Assembly (NCBI GenBank): GCA_963786445.1
Contig: CAWAZU010000037.1
Location: 1-64,000, forward strand
Direction: 5' to 3'
DNA length: 64,000 nucleotides
From: JAFKFJ01 sp963786445
Lineage (GTDB): Bacteria > Pseudomonadota > Alphaproteobacteria > Acetobacterales > Acetobacteraceae
Shown: positions 20,791 to 27,895 of the stretch, in pieces
Position numbering within the stretch: the first letter of the stretch is position 1
Layout: each line of letters opens with the position of its first letter
Notes under the pieces: model-generated
What the model was told of the DNA's origin: nothing
The model's database searches: none
The model's input: only the letters and a program-made list of their open reading frames with translations
Program-made: the position numbers and the translations under genes

Positions 20791-21033
20791 ATGGCGGTGT
20801 TTGAGGACATGTTTAAGGGTGCCAGTCTGCCCGGTCTCGCGGTCGGAATTGGGGTGGCGGTGTTGGTGCCGGTTGTGCTGCCGGCGGTTGGGCGGGCCTT
20901 GCGGCCGATCGCGAAGTCCGTCGTCCGCACCGGCATCACCGTCTGGCGCGAAGCCTCCTCCCAGATCGCGGAGAGCACCGGGCCGATCGTCGCCGAAGCA
21001 CGGTCGGAGATGGCTGCTGCGCGCAAGTCATAG
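20791..21033 (+). CDS. DUF5132-like small membrane protein A
   Basis: 80 residues behind a strong AGGAGG site. It starts MAVFEDMFKG, continues with a glycine-spaced hydrophobic segment (LAVGIGVAVLVPVVLPAVG) and then a basic amphipathic helix (RALRPIAKSVVRTGITVW) ending in an acidic stretch (IVAEARSEMAAARKS). Three further proteins in this cluster (22114, 25196, 25527) share all or most of this plan. I recognise it as DUF5132-like, a family without assigned function. It likely anchors in or bends the inner membrane near the P-type ATPase; that is inference from layout. Confidence 0.75.
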   Translation: MAVFEDMFKGASLPGLAVGIGVAVLVPVVLPAVGRALRPIAKSVVRTGITVWREASSQIAESTGPIVAEARSEMAAARKS

Positions 21034-21123
21034 CGTAGTGTCATCGAGATTTCGCCGCAGCGTCACGCGGCGGTCATGCCCGCGTGTTAGCCGCCCTCTC
21101 GGTCATGGAGAGGCGGCGCGGCG

Positions 21124-21456
21124 ATGTTTCACGTTGCTCACGAATTGCCGGGACGGTTGCGGCTGCGCTCCTCCCGGCTCCGGCGTGACCCGGTGCTGAC
21201 GGAGGCGATGGCGGCGCGGCTCCGCACGTCGCCGGGGGTACTGTCCGTCACCGTCAGCCCGCGCACCGGCAGCCTGCTGATCCACCACGACGGCGCCCCC
21301 GGCCGCGCCGACGCCCTGCGCGCCAAGTTCGCCGTCACATCCGGGGCGCAAGCGCCGGGTCGTAGCGTGGACGCAGCGGTGGAGCGGCTGACCGCGGCGC
21401 TGCTGGGACACATGGTCGAACGCCTGCTCGGCGCGGTGGCGGCGGCGCTGATCTAG
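21124..21456 (+). CDS. HMA-like domain protein (plus strand)
   Basis: 110 residues. FHVAHELPGRLRLRSSRL opens a ferredoxin-like HMA fold (GVLSVTVSPRTGSLLIHHDG), but the CxxC metal motif of ordinary HMA domains is absent. Instead a H-x(2-3)-PGR-x-R motif is present, shared with the protein at 21453-22016 and with the N-terminus of the P-type ATPase. A C-terminal hydrophobic helix (HMVERLLGAVAAALI) may attach it to the membrane or ATPase. Its 3' end overlaps the convergent gene by four bases. Confidence 0.7.
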   Translation: MFHVAHELPGRLRLRSSRLRRDPVLTEAMAARLRTSPGVLSVTVSPRTGSLLIHHDGAPGRADALRAKFAVTSGAQAPGRSVDAAVERLTAALLGHMVERLLGAVAAALI

Positions 21457-22016
21457 CCGCCGTCCCGCTTGTCCCGCGCCAGGTCGCGCGCGGCGAGGGC
21501 GTAGAACAGCAGCGACGACGCCGAGCCGAGGACCTGGCCACGGGCAAGCTGCAATACCCCGATGCCGACCAGCGCGCGCGATACCGACGGCAGGCCGAGG
21601 CGTCGGCTCGCCTGAAAGCCGTTCCAGAGCAATTCCACCGCATTGCCCGCGAAACGGCCGCGCGCAGCCTGCATCGCCCCCAGCCCGGCAAGACCGCCGG
21701 CAACCAGCGCCAGGGCCGGCAGGCGCCGCCCCGCGCGACGCGGCCTCGCGGGCACCGCGGGCGGCGTGCTGACGGCGAACAGTCCGGCCGACCGAGCCGC
21801 CGCCGCCACCGGCGCGAAATCGCCTGCGTGGCGCACGACGAGGCTGCCGAGGCGGGGCGTCGCGGCCACCGCCGCCACGCCCGCCGCTGCGCGCAGGGCC
21901 GTCACGGCCGTCGCGAAGAAGGCCGTATCGCCGCGGCGCGCCGGCACCACGAGTCGCGTCCGCCCCGCGACCGCGTGCGCGACATGCGCTTGCGGCAGCC
22001 TGTCAGGGCCGGACAT
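21453..22016 (-). CDS. HMA-like domain membrane-associated protein (minus strand)
   Basis: 187 residues from the ATG at 22016. HVAHAVAGRTRLVVPARRGD corresponds to the HxxPGRxR region of its neighbours, with A for P. GVAAVAATPRLGSLVVRHAG completes the HMA-like fold, again without CxxC. The C-terminal half has hydrophobic segments (LPALALVAGGLAGLGAMQAA and LVGIGVLQLARGQVLGSASS). It is divergent from the DUF5132-like gene at 22114 across a ~97-base promoter region. Confidence 0.65.
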   Translation of the reverse strand: MSGPDRLPQAHVAHAVAGRTRLVVPARRGDTAFFATAVTALRAAAGVAAVAATPRLGSLVVRHAGDFAPVAAAARSAGLFAVSTPPAVPARPRRAGRRLPALALVAGGLAGLGAMQAARGRFAGNAVELLWNGFQASRRLGLPSVSRALVGIGVLQLARGQVLGSASSLLFYALAARDLARDKRDGG

Positions 22017-22113
22017 GATGCGCCTCCCCGCCGAGTGTACCGGTGCCGCTGCGAACCGGTCGCATCCGGCGACGTTGAGGCGCGGGCACAAGGAATGCAC
22101 TGGGGGGCCAACC

Positions 22114-22380
22114 ATGCCGCGCAGCTACGGGGCCGGACTTGCAACTGGAATCGCGATCAGCGTTATCGCCGCGGTGCTCGCGCCACTGTGGCGGCCGGCG
22201 GCGTCGCGCTATGGACGGCAGGCCGCCAAGGCGGCGCTCAAGCAAAGCATGGTCGCCTTCGAACTCGGCCGCGACCGCCTCGCCGAGGTATCCGAGACTG
22301 TCGCCGACATGATGGCGGAGGCACAGGTCGAACTCGCCGCCGACCGTGTGAACGGCGAAGATCCGGCCGAACCATCCTGA
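22114..22380 (+). CDS. DUF5132-like small membrane protein B
   Basis: 88 residues. GLATGIAISVIAAVLAPLW is one membrane helix with small-residue spacing. It is followed by a basic amphipathic helix (RPAASRYGRQAAKAALKQSM) and an acidic tail (ETVADMMAEAQVELA). Same plan as the proteins at 20791 and 25196 but without the MAxF start. It converges on the ATPase gene with four bases between stops. Confidence 0.65.
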   Translation: MPRSYGAGLATGIAISVIAAVLAPLWRPAASRYGRQAAKAALKQSMVAFELGRDRLAEVSETVADMMAEAQVELAADRVNGEDPAEPS

Positions 22381-22384
22381 CAGC

Positions 22385-25195
22385 TCAGATCGCCGCATCG
22401 CGCGCGCGCGCCTCGTTGACCAGATAGGGCACGAGGCCGCCGGCCAGAATCGCGGCGCTCGCGGCCGCGCCGACCGGGGTGACGCCGAGCAATCCGCGCA
22501 CCCCGGGCAACAGCATCGCCGCCCCCTGCCCCGCCAGCGACAGCGCGATCGTGCCGGTCAGCACCCGGTTCGGCGCCCGCCCGACGCCGCGCGGACGGCA
22601 GGTGAAGGCGTGAAGCAACTGGGCAATGGTCAGGCTGCCGAAGGCGACGCTGCGCGCCTCCGCCCGGCCACGCACCAACAGGCTGCTCGCCAGCGCGCCG
22701 GACGCGATCACCCCACCGTCCACGGCGAGCCGCCGCAGCGCCCTGCCGTCGATCACCGGAGCCTCCCGCGGCGGCGGCGGGCGCTGCATCAGCCCCGGCG
22801 CAGCATCCTCCGCGACCAGTGCCAAGCCGGGCATGACGTCGGAAACGAGGTTGATCCACAGCAGCTGCAAGGGCGTGAGCGCCGCCGCAGCGCCTCCGGC
22901 GGTCGCGGCCAGCACCAGCGCGATCTCGCTCAGATTGGTGCCGAGCAGGTATCTCGCGGCGCGACGCACATTCTCCCGCGCGGCGCGGCCGTGCCGCATG
23001 CCCGCCACCACCGCCGCGAGCCCGTCGTCCTGCAGCACGATGTCGGCCACCTCGCGCGCCGCTTCGGCAGCGTTGCGGCCCATGGCGATGCCGACATCGG
23101 CCGCCTTCAGCGCCGGCCCGTCGTTCAGGCCGTCGCCTACCATGGCGACGGTGACGCCGGCGTTCTGCAGCACCTGCACGATGCGCAACTTCTGCGACGG
23201 CGTCACCCGTGCGAACACGTCGGTCTGCCGTGCCGCGGCGGCGAGGACGGCGTCGCTCAACCCATCCAGCGTGACGCCATCGATCACGCGCGGCCCGTCA
23301 GCACCGCCGAACCCGGCCGCGACCGCCACGGCCCGGGCCGTCGCGTTCTGGTCGCCAGTCAGCACCAGACAGTGCACGCCCGCCTGGCTCAACGCCGCGA
23401 GCAGCGCCGGCACCTCCGCCCGCAGCGGGTCGGATAGCCCGGCGATGCCCAGGAAGTCCAGGCGCGCAACCCGCGCCTCCGCCGCCGGCGCCAGGTGCGC
23501 GGACGCGAACCCCAGCACCCGCAGACCCTCGCGCGCCATCGCGACGTTCCCTCGCTTGGCTTCGGCGCGGGCAGTCGGGTCGATTGCACACAGGTCGAGC
23601 ACGGCGTCCGGGCTGCCCTTGACCGCAACCAAGGTGCCGCCGTCCGGCAGGGCGTGGAAGGTGGCCATGAAACGCCCGGATTCGCTGCGATGCTGCACGG
23701 ACAGCCGTGGCTGCGCCGCCCGCAGCGCCGCCACGTCAAGGCCCGCCGCCTGGGCGCGCTCCAGCAGCGCCGTCTCGGTGGCGGACCCGAGCGGCGAGCC
23801 GTCGCCATCGAGCTGCGCGTCGCTGCACAGCACACCGATTGCCAGCAGACGCCGCTCGTCGGCGGCGGCGATGGCGGCGACCGACATCAGATTGCGGGTC
23901 AGCGTGCCGGTCTTGTCGAAGCAGACCACCTGTGCCGCTCCCAGCGTCTCCAGCGCGTCGAGCCGGCGCACCAGTGCGCCCTCGCGCCGCATCGCCTCGA
24001 TGCCCCGCGCGAGGGCCGCGGTGGCGACGGCGGGCAGCCCTTCCGGGATCGCAGCCACGGCAAGCGAGACCGACGTGGCGAGCGTCGGGCCGAGCGCCAG
24101 CCCGCGCAGCATGCCGATGCCGAACACCGACGCGCAGGCCAGCAGCGACACGCCGATCAGCCTTCGGCCAAGCTCCGCGAGCTGCCGTTCCATCGGCGTC
24201 GCGGGTCGCTTGGCGCTGCCCAGGAGGCGCTGGATGCGCCCCATCTCTGTCCGCGCCCCGGTCGCGACGGCGAGAGCCGTGCCGGTGCCGCCGGTGATCG
24301 CGGTGCCGCGGAAAACCATGTTGGCGCGCTCGGCAAGCGGCAGCTTCGCGCAGAGCGGGCCGGCGGTTTTCGCCACCGGCAGGCTCTCGCCGGTCAGCAT
24401 GGCCTCGTTCACCGACAGTTCGCGCGCCTGCACGATCCGCGCATCGGCGGCGACCAGCGTGCCGGGACGCAACAGCAGCAGGTCACCCGGCACGACATCG
24501 GCGAACGGCACCTCGCGCGGCGCGCCGTCGCGCATCACGCGGGCGGTGGCAGAGGGCGGCCGGCTCAGGCCGGCGATGCGACGCTCCGAGCGGCTTTCCA
24601 CGGCGTAGGCCAGGCCGCCGCTCAGCAGCAGCACACCGGCGATCGCCGCCGCTTCCAGCAGCGCGCCGGTGACCACAGAGAGCGTGGCGGCGCCGGCCAG
24701 CAGCAGCACCGGCAGGGTCGCGAACTGGTCGGCGGCAATCGCGAGCGGCGGTCGCGGCTGACGCTGGTACAACGTGTTGCGGCTGACCTTCGCGAGTCGC
24801 GCCCGGGCCGCCTCGCTGCCGAGGCCATCCGTCGCCGAGGACTGCAGCGCGAGCGCCGCCGCACCGGCGTCCTGCGCCGGCCAATCCGGGTCCGCTTCGG
24901 GCGCCGCCGCGCGGCGGGCGGCCAGCTGCGCCAGCCGTCCGGCCACGCGCGCCAGCGGCAGCTCCGGATCGAACAGCACCAGGACGTTGCCCGTGCGCGC
25001 GCTCGCCGACACGCCATGCACGCCGGGTTGCGCCGCCATACCCTGTTCGATGGCCGTGGCCAGGGCCGGCGCGCGACGCAGCTCCGTCAGGTGCAACCGC
25101 GCGCGGCCGGGAAGCGCGGCATGCACCACGCGCACACGCCGCCCGGCGCGACCGGCCGCGCCGGGCGGCGCGACCGCCCTGCCCCGCACATGCAC
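22385..25195 (-). CDS. P-type cation ATPase with N-terminal HMA-like domain (P2A-like ion site)
   Basis: 936 residues from a GTG at 25195 directly after the upstream stop (TGAGTG). N-terminal HMA-like domain ~20-95 with HAALPGRARLHL and no CxxC. Core motifs: TGES 268-271, PEGLP 384-388, DKTGT with phosphorylated Asp427, KGSPD 526-530, TGD 613-615, GDGLND 687-692. PEGLP, N754-x-x-E757 in M5 and N782..S785-D786 in M6 match the calcium-coordinating positions of SERCA-type (P2A) pumps, so Ca2+ or Mn2+ is the likeliest ion. P1B metal pumps instead have CPC-like motifs in M4. A roughly ten-helix membrane domain with a long C-terminal set (M7-M10) also fits P2. Third or fourth gene of a minus-strand operon with DUF5132-like genes. 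Confidence 0.85.
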   Translation of the reverse strand: MHVRGRAVAPPGAAGRAGRRVRVVHAALPGRARLHLTELRRAPALATAIEQGMAAQPGVHGVSASARTGNVLVLFDPELPLARVAGRLAQLAARRAAAPEADPDWPAQDAGAAALALQSSATDGLGSEAARARLAKVSRNTLYQRQPRPPLAIAADQFATLPVLLLAGAATLSVVTGALLEAAAIAGVLLLSGGLAYAVESRSERRIAGLSRPPSATARVMRDGAPREVPFADVVPGDLLLLRPGTLVAADARIVQARELSVNEAMLTGESLPVAKTAGPLCAKLPLAERANMVFRGTAITGGTGTALAVATGARTEMGRIQRLLGSAKRPATPMERQLAELGRRLIGVSLLACASVFGIGMLRGLALGPTLATSVSLAVAAIPEGLPAVATAALARGIEAMRREGALVRRLDALETLGAAQVVCFDKTGTLTRNLMSVAAIAAADERRLLAIGVLCSDAQLDGDGSPLGSATETALLERAQAAGLDVAALRAAQPRLSVQHRSESGRFMATFHALPDGGTLVAVKGSPDAVLDLCAIDPTARAEAKRGNVAMAREGLRVLGFASAHLAPAAEARVARLDFLGIAGLSDPLRAEVPALLAALSQAGVHCLVLTGDQNATARAVAVAAGFGGADGPRVIDGVTLDGLSDAVLAAAARQTDVFARVTPSQKLRIVQVLQNAGVTVAMVGDGLNDGPALKAADVGIAMGRNAAEAAREVADIVLQDDGLAAVVAGMRHGRAARENVRRAARYLLGTNLSEIALVLAATAGGAAAALTPLQLLWINLVSDVMPGLALVAEDAAPGLMQRPPPPREAPVIDGRALRRLAVDGGVIASGALASSLLVRGRAEARSVAFGSLTIAQLLHAFTCRPRGVGRAPNRVLTGTIALSLAGQGAAMLLPGVRGLLGVTPVGAAASAAILAGGLVPYLVNEARARDAAI

Positions 25196-25444
25196 TCAGA
25201 CCGGCTCCGCGCTGCCCGGCTCGTGCATTTCGCTGCGCGCCTCGGCGGCGAGGTCGCTGGCGGTCTCGCTGACATAGCCGACGGCGCCCTGGACGCGGTC
25301 GTAGGCCATCAGGCCCGCCTTGATCACCGCCTTGGCCGCCGGCCGCAGCACCGGGCGCAGGACAGGCAGCAGCACGGCCGCGCCGATCCCGACCGCGAGA
25401 CCCGGACCAACTCCGCCCTCGAACATATTCTCGAACCACGCCAT
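25196..25444 (-). CDS. DUF5132-like small membrane protein C
   Basis: 82 residues starting MAWFENMFEGGVGPGLAVGI, near-identical in plan to the protein at 20791. It has a glycine-spaced membrane helix (AVGIGAAVLLPVLRPVLRP), a basic helix (AAKAVIKAGLMAYDRV) and an acidic end (SDLAAEARSEM). Its TGA abuts the GTG of the ATPase, so the two should be translated together in equal or coupled amounts. This tight coupling is the strongest evidence that DUF5132-like proteins are partners of this ATPase. Confidence 0.78.
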   Translation of the reverse strand: MAWFENMFEGGVGPGLAVGIGAAVLLPVLRPVLRPAAKAVIKAGLMAYDRVQGAVGYVSETASDLAAEARSEMHEPGSAEPV

Positions 25445-25526
25445 GGCTTACCTCCACGCGAACAGGGAAAGCTGCAAAGGCTAGCGGCCGGCAGCCGTAT
25501 TGCACGGCCCCTCACGCCGTGTTGCG

Positions 25527-25988
25527 TCACCAGTCTTCAACCAACACCTGTGCCGCTTGGTCCAGAATCGCGCGCCGACGCGGCGACGCGCGTTCCTGCG
25601 CCCGTGCCAGCGCACGACGGAAATGCGCAACGTGGCGGTGGTACCGGCTCGCAGCGTCATCGTCATTCCAGGCATAGCGCCGGGATCGTGTGCGCGCCGC
25701 CCCCTCGAACCTCTGCACGGTTTCCCGCGCCAGTTGCTGCCGGTGTTCGCGCGTGCCGGAACCGGAGATCGTTTCCAGCAATATCTTGACGGCGGTTTCG
25801 GCAAGCTTGCTCATCGCGCCGCCCTCCGCCTCGGCCTCCGCCTCGAGAAACAAGGCGAGGCCGGATCTAAGCGCCGTGCGCAGCGGCCGCGCGAGCTGGG
25901 GCAGAATGACCGGCAGCACCAGCGTCGCCGCACCCGCAGCCGCGAGCACCGCGATGTTGCCCTCCAGGGCGCTTTCAAACATGGCCAT
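25527..25988 (-). CDS. DUF5132-like protein D with C-terminal extension
   Basis: 153 residues. The N-terminal ~75 follow the cluster plan: MAMFESALEGN, a membrane helix (IAVLAAAGAATLVLPVILPQ), a basic stretch (LARPLRTALRSGLALF), then acidic EAEAEAEGG. Unlike the other members it has a ~75-residue hydrophilic, Arg/His-rich extension (GTREHRQQLARETVQRFEGA through VLVEDW) that may bind nucleic acid, metal or another protein. Second gene of the minus operon leading to the ATPase. Confidence 0.68.
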   Translation of the reverse strand: MAMFESALEGNIAVLAAAGAATLVLPVILPQLARPLRTALRSGLALFLEAEAEAEGGAMSKLAETAVKILLETISGSGTREHRQQLARETVQRFEGAARTRSRRYAWNDDDAASRYHRHVAHFRRALARAQERASPRRRAILDQAAQVLVEDW

Positions 25989-26038
25989 GCGGCAGGAACG
26001 CAGATGGGGCGGCGGCGTTCGCTACCATTCGGGTCCGA

Positions 26039-26149
26039 TCAGCGCCCCGCTGGCGGCGCTCTACGCGCCGATCGTATCGGCAGCAGCACGACGGATGCGA
26101 ACGACAGCACGATCATGCGGCCCATGGCAGCGCCTCGGAAAATGGCCAT
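26039..26149 (-). CDS. candidate small membrane peptide at head of the ATPase operon
   Basis: 36 codons, shorter than usual annotation cut-offs. AGGAGG lies four bases before the ATG at 26149. The peptide starts MAIFRGAAMGRMIVLSFASV and continues VLLPI, so it repeats the MAxF start and one hydrophobic helix of the DUF5132-like genes. It then ends in a short Arg-rich tail. It lies 50 bases upstream of 25527-25988 in the same direction. Supported by the ribosome binding site and the shared start motif only. Confidence 0.45.
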   Translation of the reverse strand: MAIFRGAAMGRMIVLSFASVVLLPIRSARRAPPAGR

Positions 26150-26242
26150 GCGCCTCCTGCGGGCGTTCGGGTGAGCCTGCGGATGCGCATGCCGCATGTC
26201 CAAAACTGGTCAGTTTCCATCAACCCCTTCCCGGTCGCCCAT

Positions 26243-27142
26243 TTAGAAGCGGAAGCCGACGGCGAGCACCGGGCCGTAGGCGACCAGATTAAGCTCACGT
26301 GAACTGCCGTCCGGCCGGACCTGGATGCTGCGGTCGGTGCCAAGGGCGGCAAAGGCAAGACCCACGTCGAGCCATCGCGTGATCAGGTAGGACGCGCCGA
26401 GCCGAGCGTTCCATCCCCATACGCCCCCATCGACACCCAGGCCCGTGATTGCCGACGCGAGCTCGATCCGCCAGTGCGGCGAGGGATAGTAGTCGGCGCG
26501 GAAGCCGAGCCATGGCTGCACGAAGTCGTAGCTGACGCTGGCCCCACCGAAGCGGGATTCTGCGAACGACACCGATGCGCTGGTCGCGAAATACGAGATG
26601 CCGGCGCGCACGTCGAAGGAGACGTTGTTGGGGGCAAAATTCGGAATGATCTGGTAGCCGATCCCCGGCGAGACGTATACGACAGAGTCGCTGGCCTCCA
26701 GCCTGGCTTGCGGCACATTGACCAGCGCCGGAAAGGTCTTGGTCTGGTGCGCCGAGATCCAATCGACGTCAAGCTCTGCGGACCATGGTCCGTAGCGGAC
26801 CAGCCCATCGCCGACGAACGCGCCGTTCAGTGAATCCACCAAGTTGGAAACCGTCACGCGGGGCCGGTTGATGCTGATATCCGTGCCGGGCGGCCGGTTC
26901 AGCCCGATCGTCGCATTCAGCGCGGGCAGCCACAGATACGGCGTCAGCTCGACCTGAATACGATACGATCCGTCTGGCGAATAGCCATCCCGGTTAGAGA
27001 ACAACTGTGCCCGCGCGGGCCCGGCAGACGTGATTGTGATCGCGAGGGCGGCCGCTACCAATACGCCCCCTGCGGCTGGCTTCGGCGGGATGTTGGCGAT
27101 GCGTGCCACACGCACGAGTTTGCCGCGATCACGGCCCATCAT
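26243..27142 (-). CDS. outer-membrane beta-barrel protein
   Basis: 299 residues from the ATG at 27142 (MMGRDRGKL), chosen because a signal peptide follows (AAGGVLVAAALAITITSAGP, cleavage after ARA). The mature protein alternates aromatic and polar residues (RIQVELTPYLWLPALNATIG, QPWLGFRADYYPSPHWRIEL) and ends VAYGPVLAVGFRF with the C-terminal Phe of outer-membrane barrels. Probably a 10-14 strand porin-like or structural barrel; no specific family. It starts the accessory envelope region. Confidence 0.7.
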   Translation of the reverse strand: MMGRDRGKLVRVARIANIPPKPAAGGVLVAAALAITITSAGPARAQLFSNRDGYSPDGSYRIQVELTPYLWLPALNATIGLNRPPGTDISINRPRVTVSNLVDSLNGAFVGDGLVRYGPWSAELDVDWISAHQTKTFPALVNVPQARLEASDSVVYVSPGIGYQIIPNFAPNNVSFDVRAGISYFATSASVSFAESRFGGASVSYDFVQPWLGFRADYYPSPHWRIELASAITGLGVDGGVWGWNARLGASYLITRWLDVGLAFAALGTDRSIQVRPDGSSRELNLVAYGPVLAVGFRF

Positions 27143-27254
27143 CGCCTCGCGCCTGCGTCGTACCAATCCGGTCAAGCCGGTCGGCTCTGCGATGCACTGG
27201 CGCGCCGGAACGGCCGACACCGGCGCCGGCACATGGCTGGCTGTTATCATGGCC

Positions 27255-27272
27255 GAACGGCTGCGGCCGTTC
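27255..27272 (-). terminator. hairpin downstream of 27282-27716
   Basis: GAACGGC (27255-27261) pairs with GCCGTTC (27266-27272) around a four-base loop, ten bases past the stop of the minus-strand gene at 27282. No U-run follows, so if it stops transcription it would be a weak or Rho-assisted terminator. Confidence 0.4.
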
Positions 27273-27281
27273 ATGCGCATG

Positions 27282-27716
27282 TCAGTCGGCGAGCGATACC
27301 TTCAGGCCCTCGGCCGCCAGCGAGAGGCTCAGGCCGGACGTGGTGGACGTCAGGTGGATCACCACGCCGTTCTGGTTCCGCATCGCCGCGATGCTGCCGC
27401 CGCCGCCGAGCGTGGCGCCGGCCGCGACCGAGGTGAAGACGCCGTTGATGCCCTGTGGCGTCTTCAGCCCCTCCACGCTTCCGGCCGCGGTGTATTGGGT
27501 GACGCCGACGCTTGCGAGCGAGACGCCGCTGATGTTGAGCGGATAGCGATTGCCCTGGAAGATGAGGGTGCCTTTGCCCCAGCTGTAGCCGATGCCTGCG
27601 GCGACGGAGCCGCCCGACAGTTCGATGACGCCATCCGGCGTCTGAGCCGAAGACGGGACAGGATGGGCCAGGAGCAGCCCGAGGCCGACGCCAAGGGTGG
27701 CGAGTGACGTACGCAT
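27282..27716 (-). CDS. YSC84-like small exported protein 1
   Basis: 144 residues from the ATG at 27716: signal peptide RTSLATLGVGLGLLLAHPVP then SSAQ. The mature part (GGSVAAGIGYSWGKGTLIFQ, GNRYPLNISGVSLASVGVTQ, AAMRNQNGVVIHLTSTTSGL) recalls YSC84/SYLF-type domains found in EipA-like envelope proteins. It is paralogous to the lipoprotein at 41140-41670, which also has YQG..YPF, GDV/GSV-x-x-L and NENGVVMHL. Upstream lies the shared CTATGCAGATT element at 27870. Function unknown; periplasmic. Confidence 0.65.
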   Translation of the reverse strand: MRTSLATLGVGLGLLLAHPVPSSAQTPDGVIELSGGSVAAGIGYSWGKGTLIFQGNRYPLNISGVSLASVGVTQYTAAGSVEGLKTPQGINGVFTSVAAGATLGGGGSIAAMRNQNGVVIHLTSTTSGLSLSLAAEGLKVSLAD

Positions 27717-27820
27717 TGCATGACCTCCTTCAGGGTATATTCCTCCGCTTCGCCAGCGCTTCTGGCGCTCCGGCAGCGGCGGAGGCCGTATTGAGGGATC
27801 CGACACGCCCCACTGAGGAG

Positions 27821-27895
27821 TTTGGCAAATCCCGCGGTGTCAGATTGAAATGCCGCCGGGCTTCCCGACTATGCAGATTTGGCAAGTCGCGCGGA
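27821..27895. repeat. direct repeat TTTGGCAARTCSCGCGG
   Basis: TTTGGCAAATCCCGCGG at 27821-27837 and TTTGGCAAGTCGCGCGG at 27879-27895, 58 bases apart, 15 of 17 identical. The second copy codes for the last residues of the AraC regulator, the first lies just past its stop. This looks like a short duplication of the gene's 3' end, or a pair of half-sites upstream of the exported-protein gene. Confidence 0.5.

Noticed and set aside
20791..26149. Calling the cluster a ferrosome (fez) operon outright
   Set aside because: The ATPase has P2A-type ion-site residues, not the P1B-6 type of FezB, and I cannot show orthology of the small proteins; kept as an analogy only.
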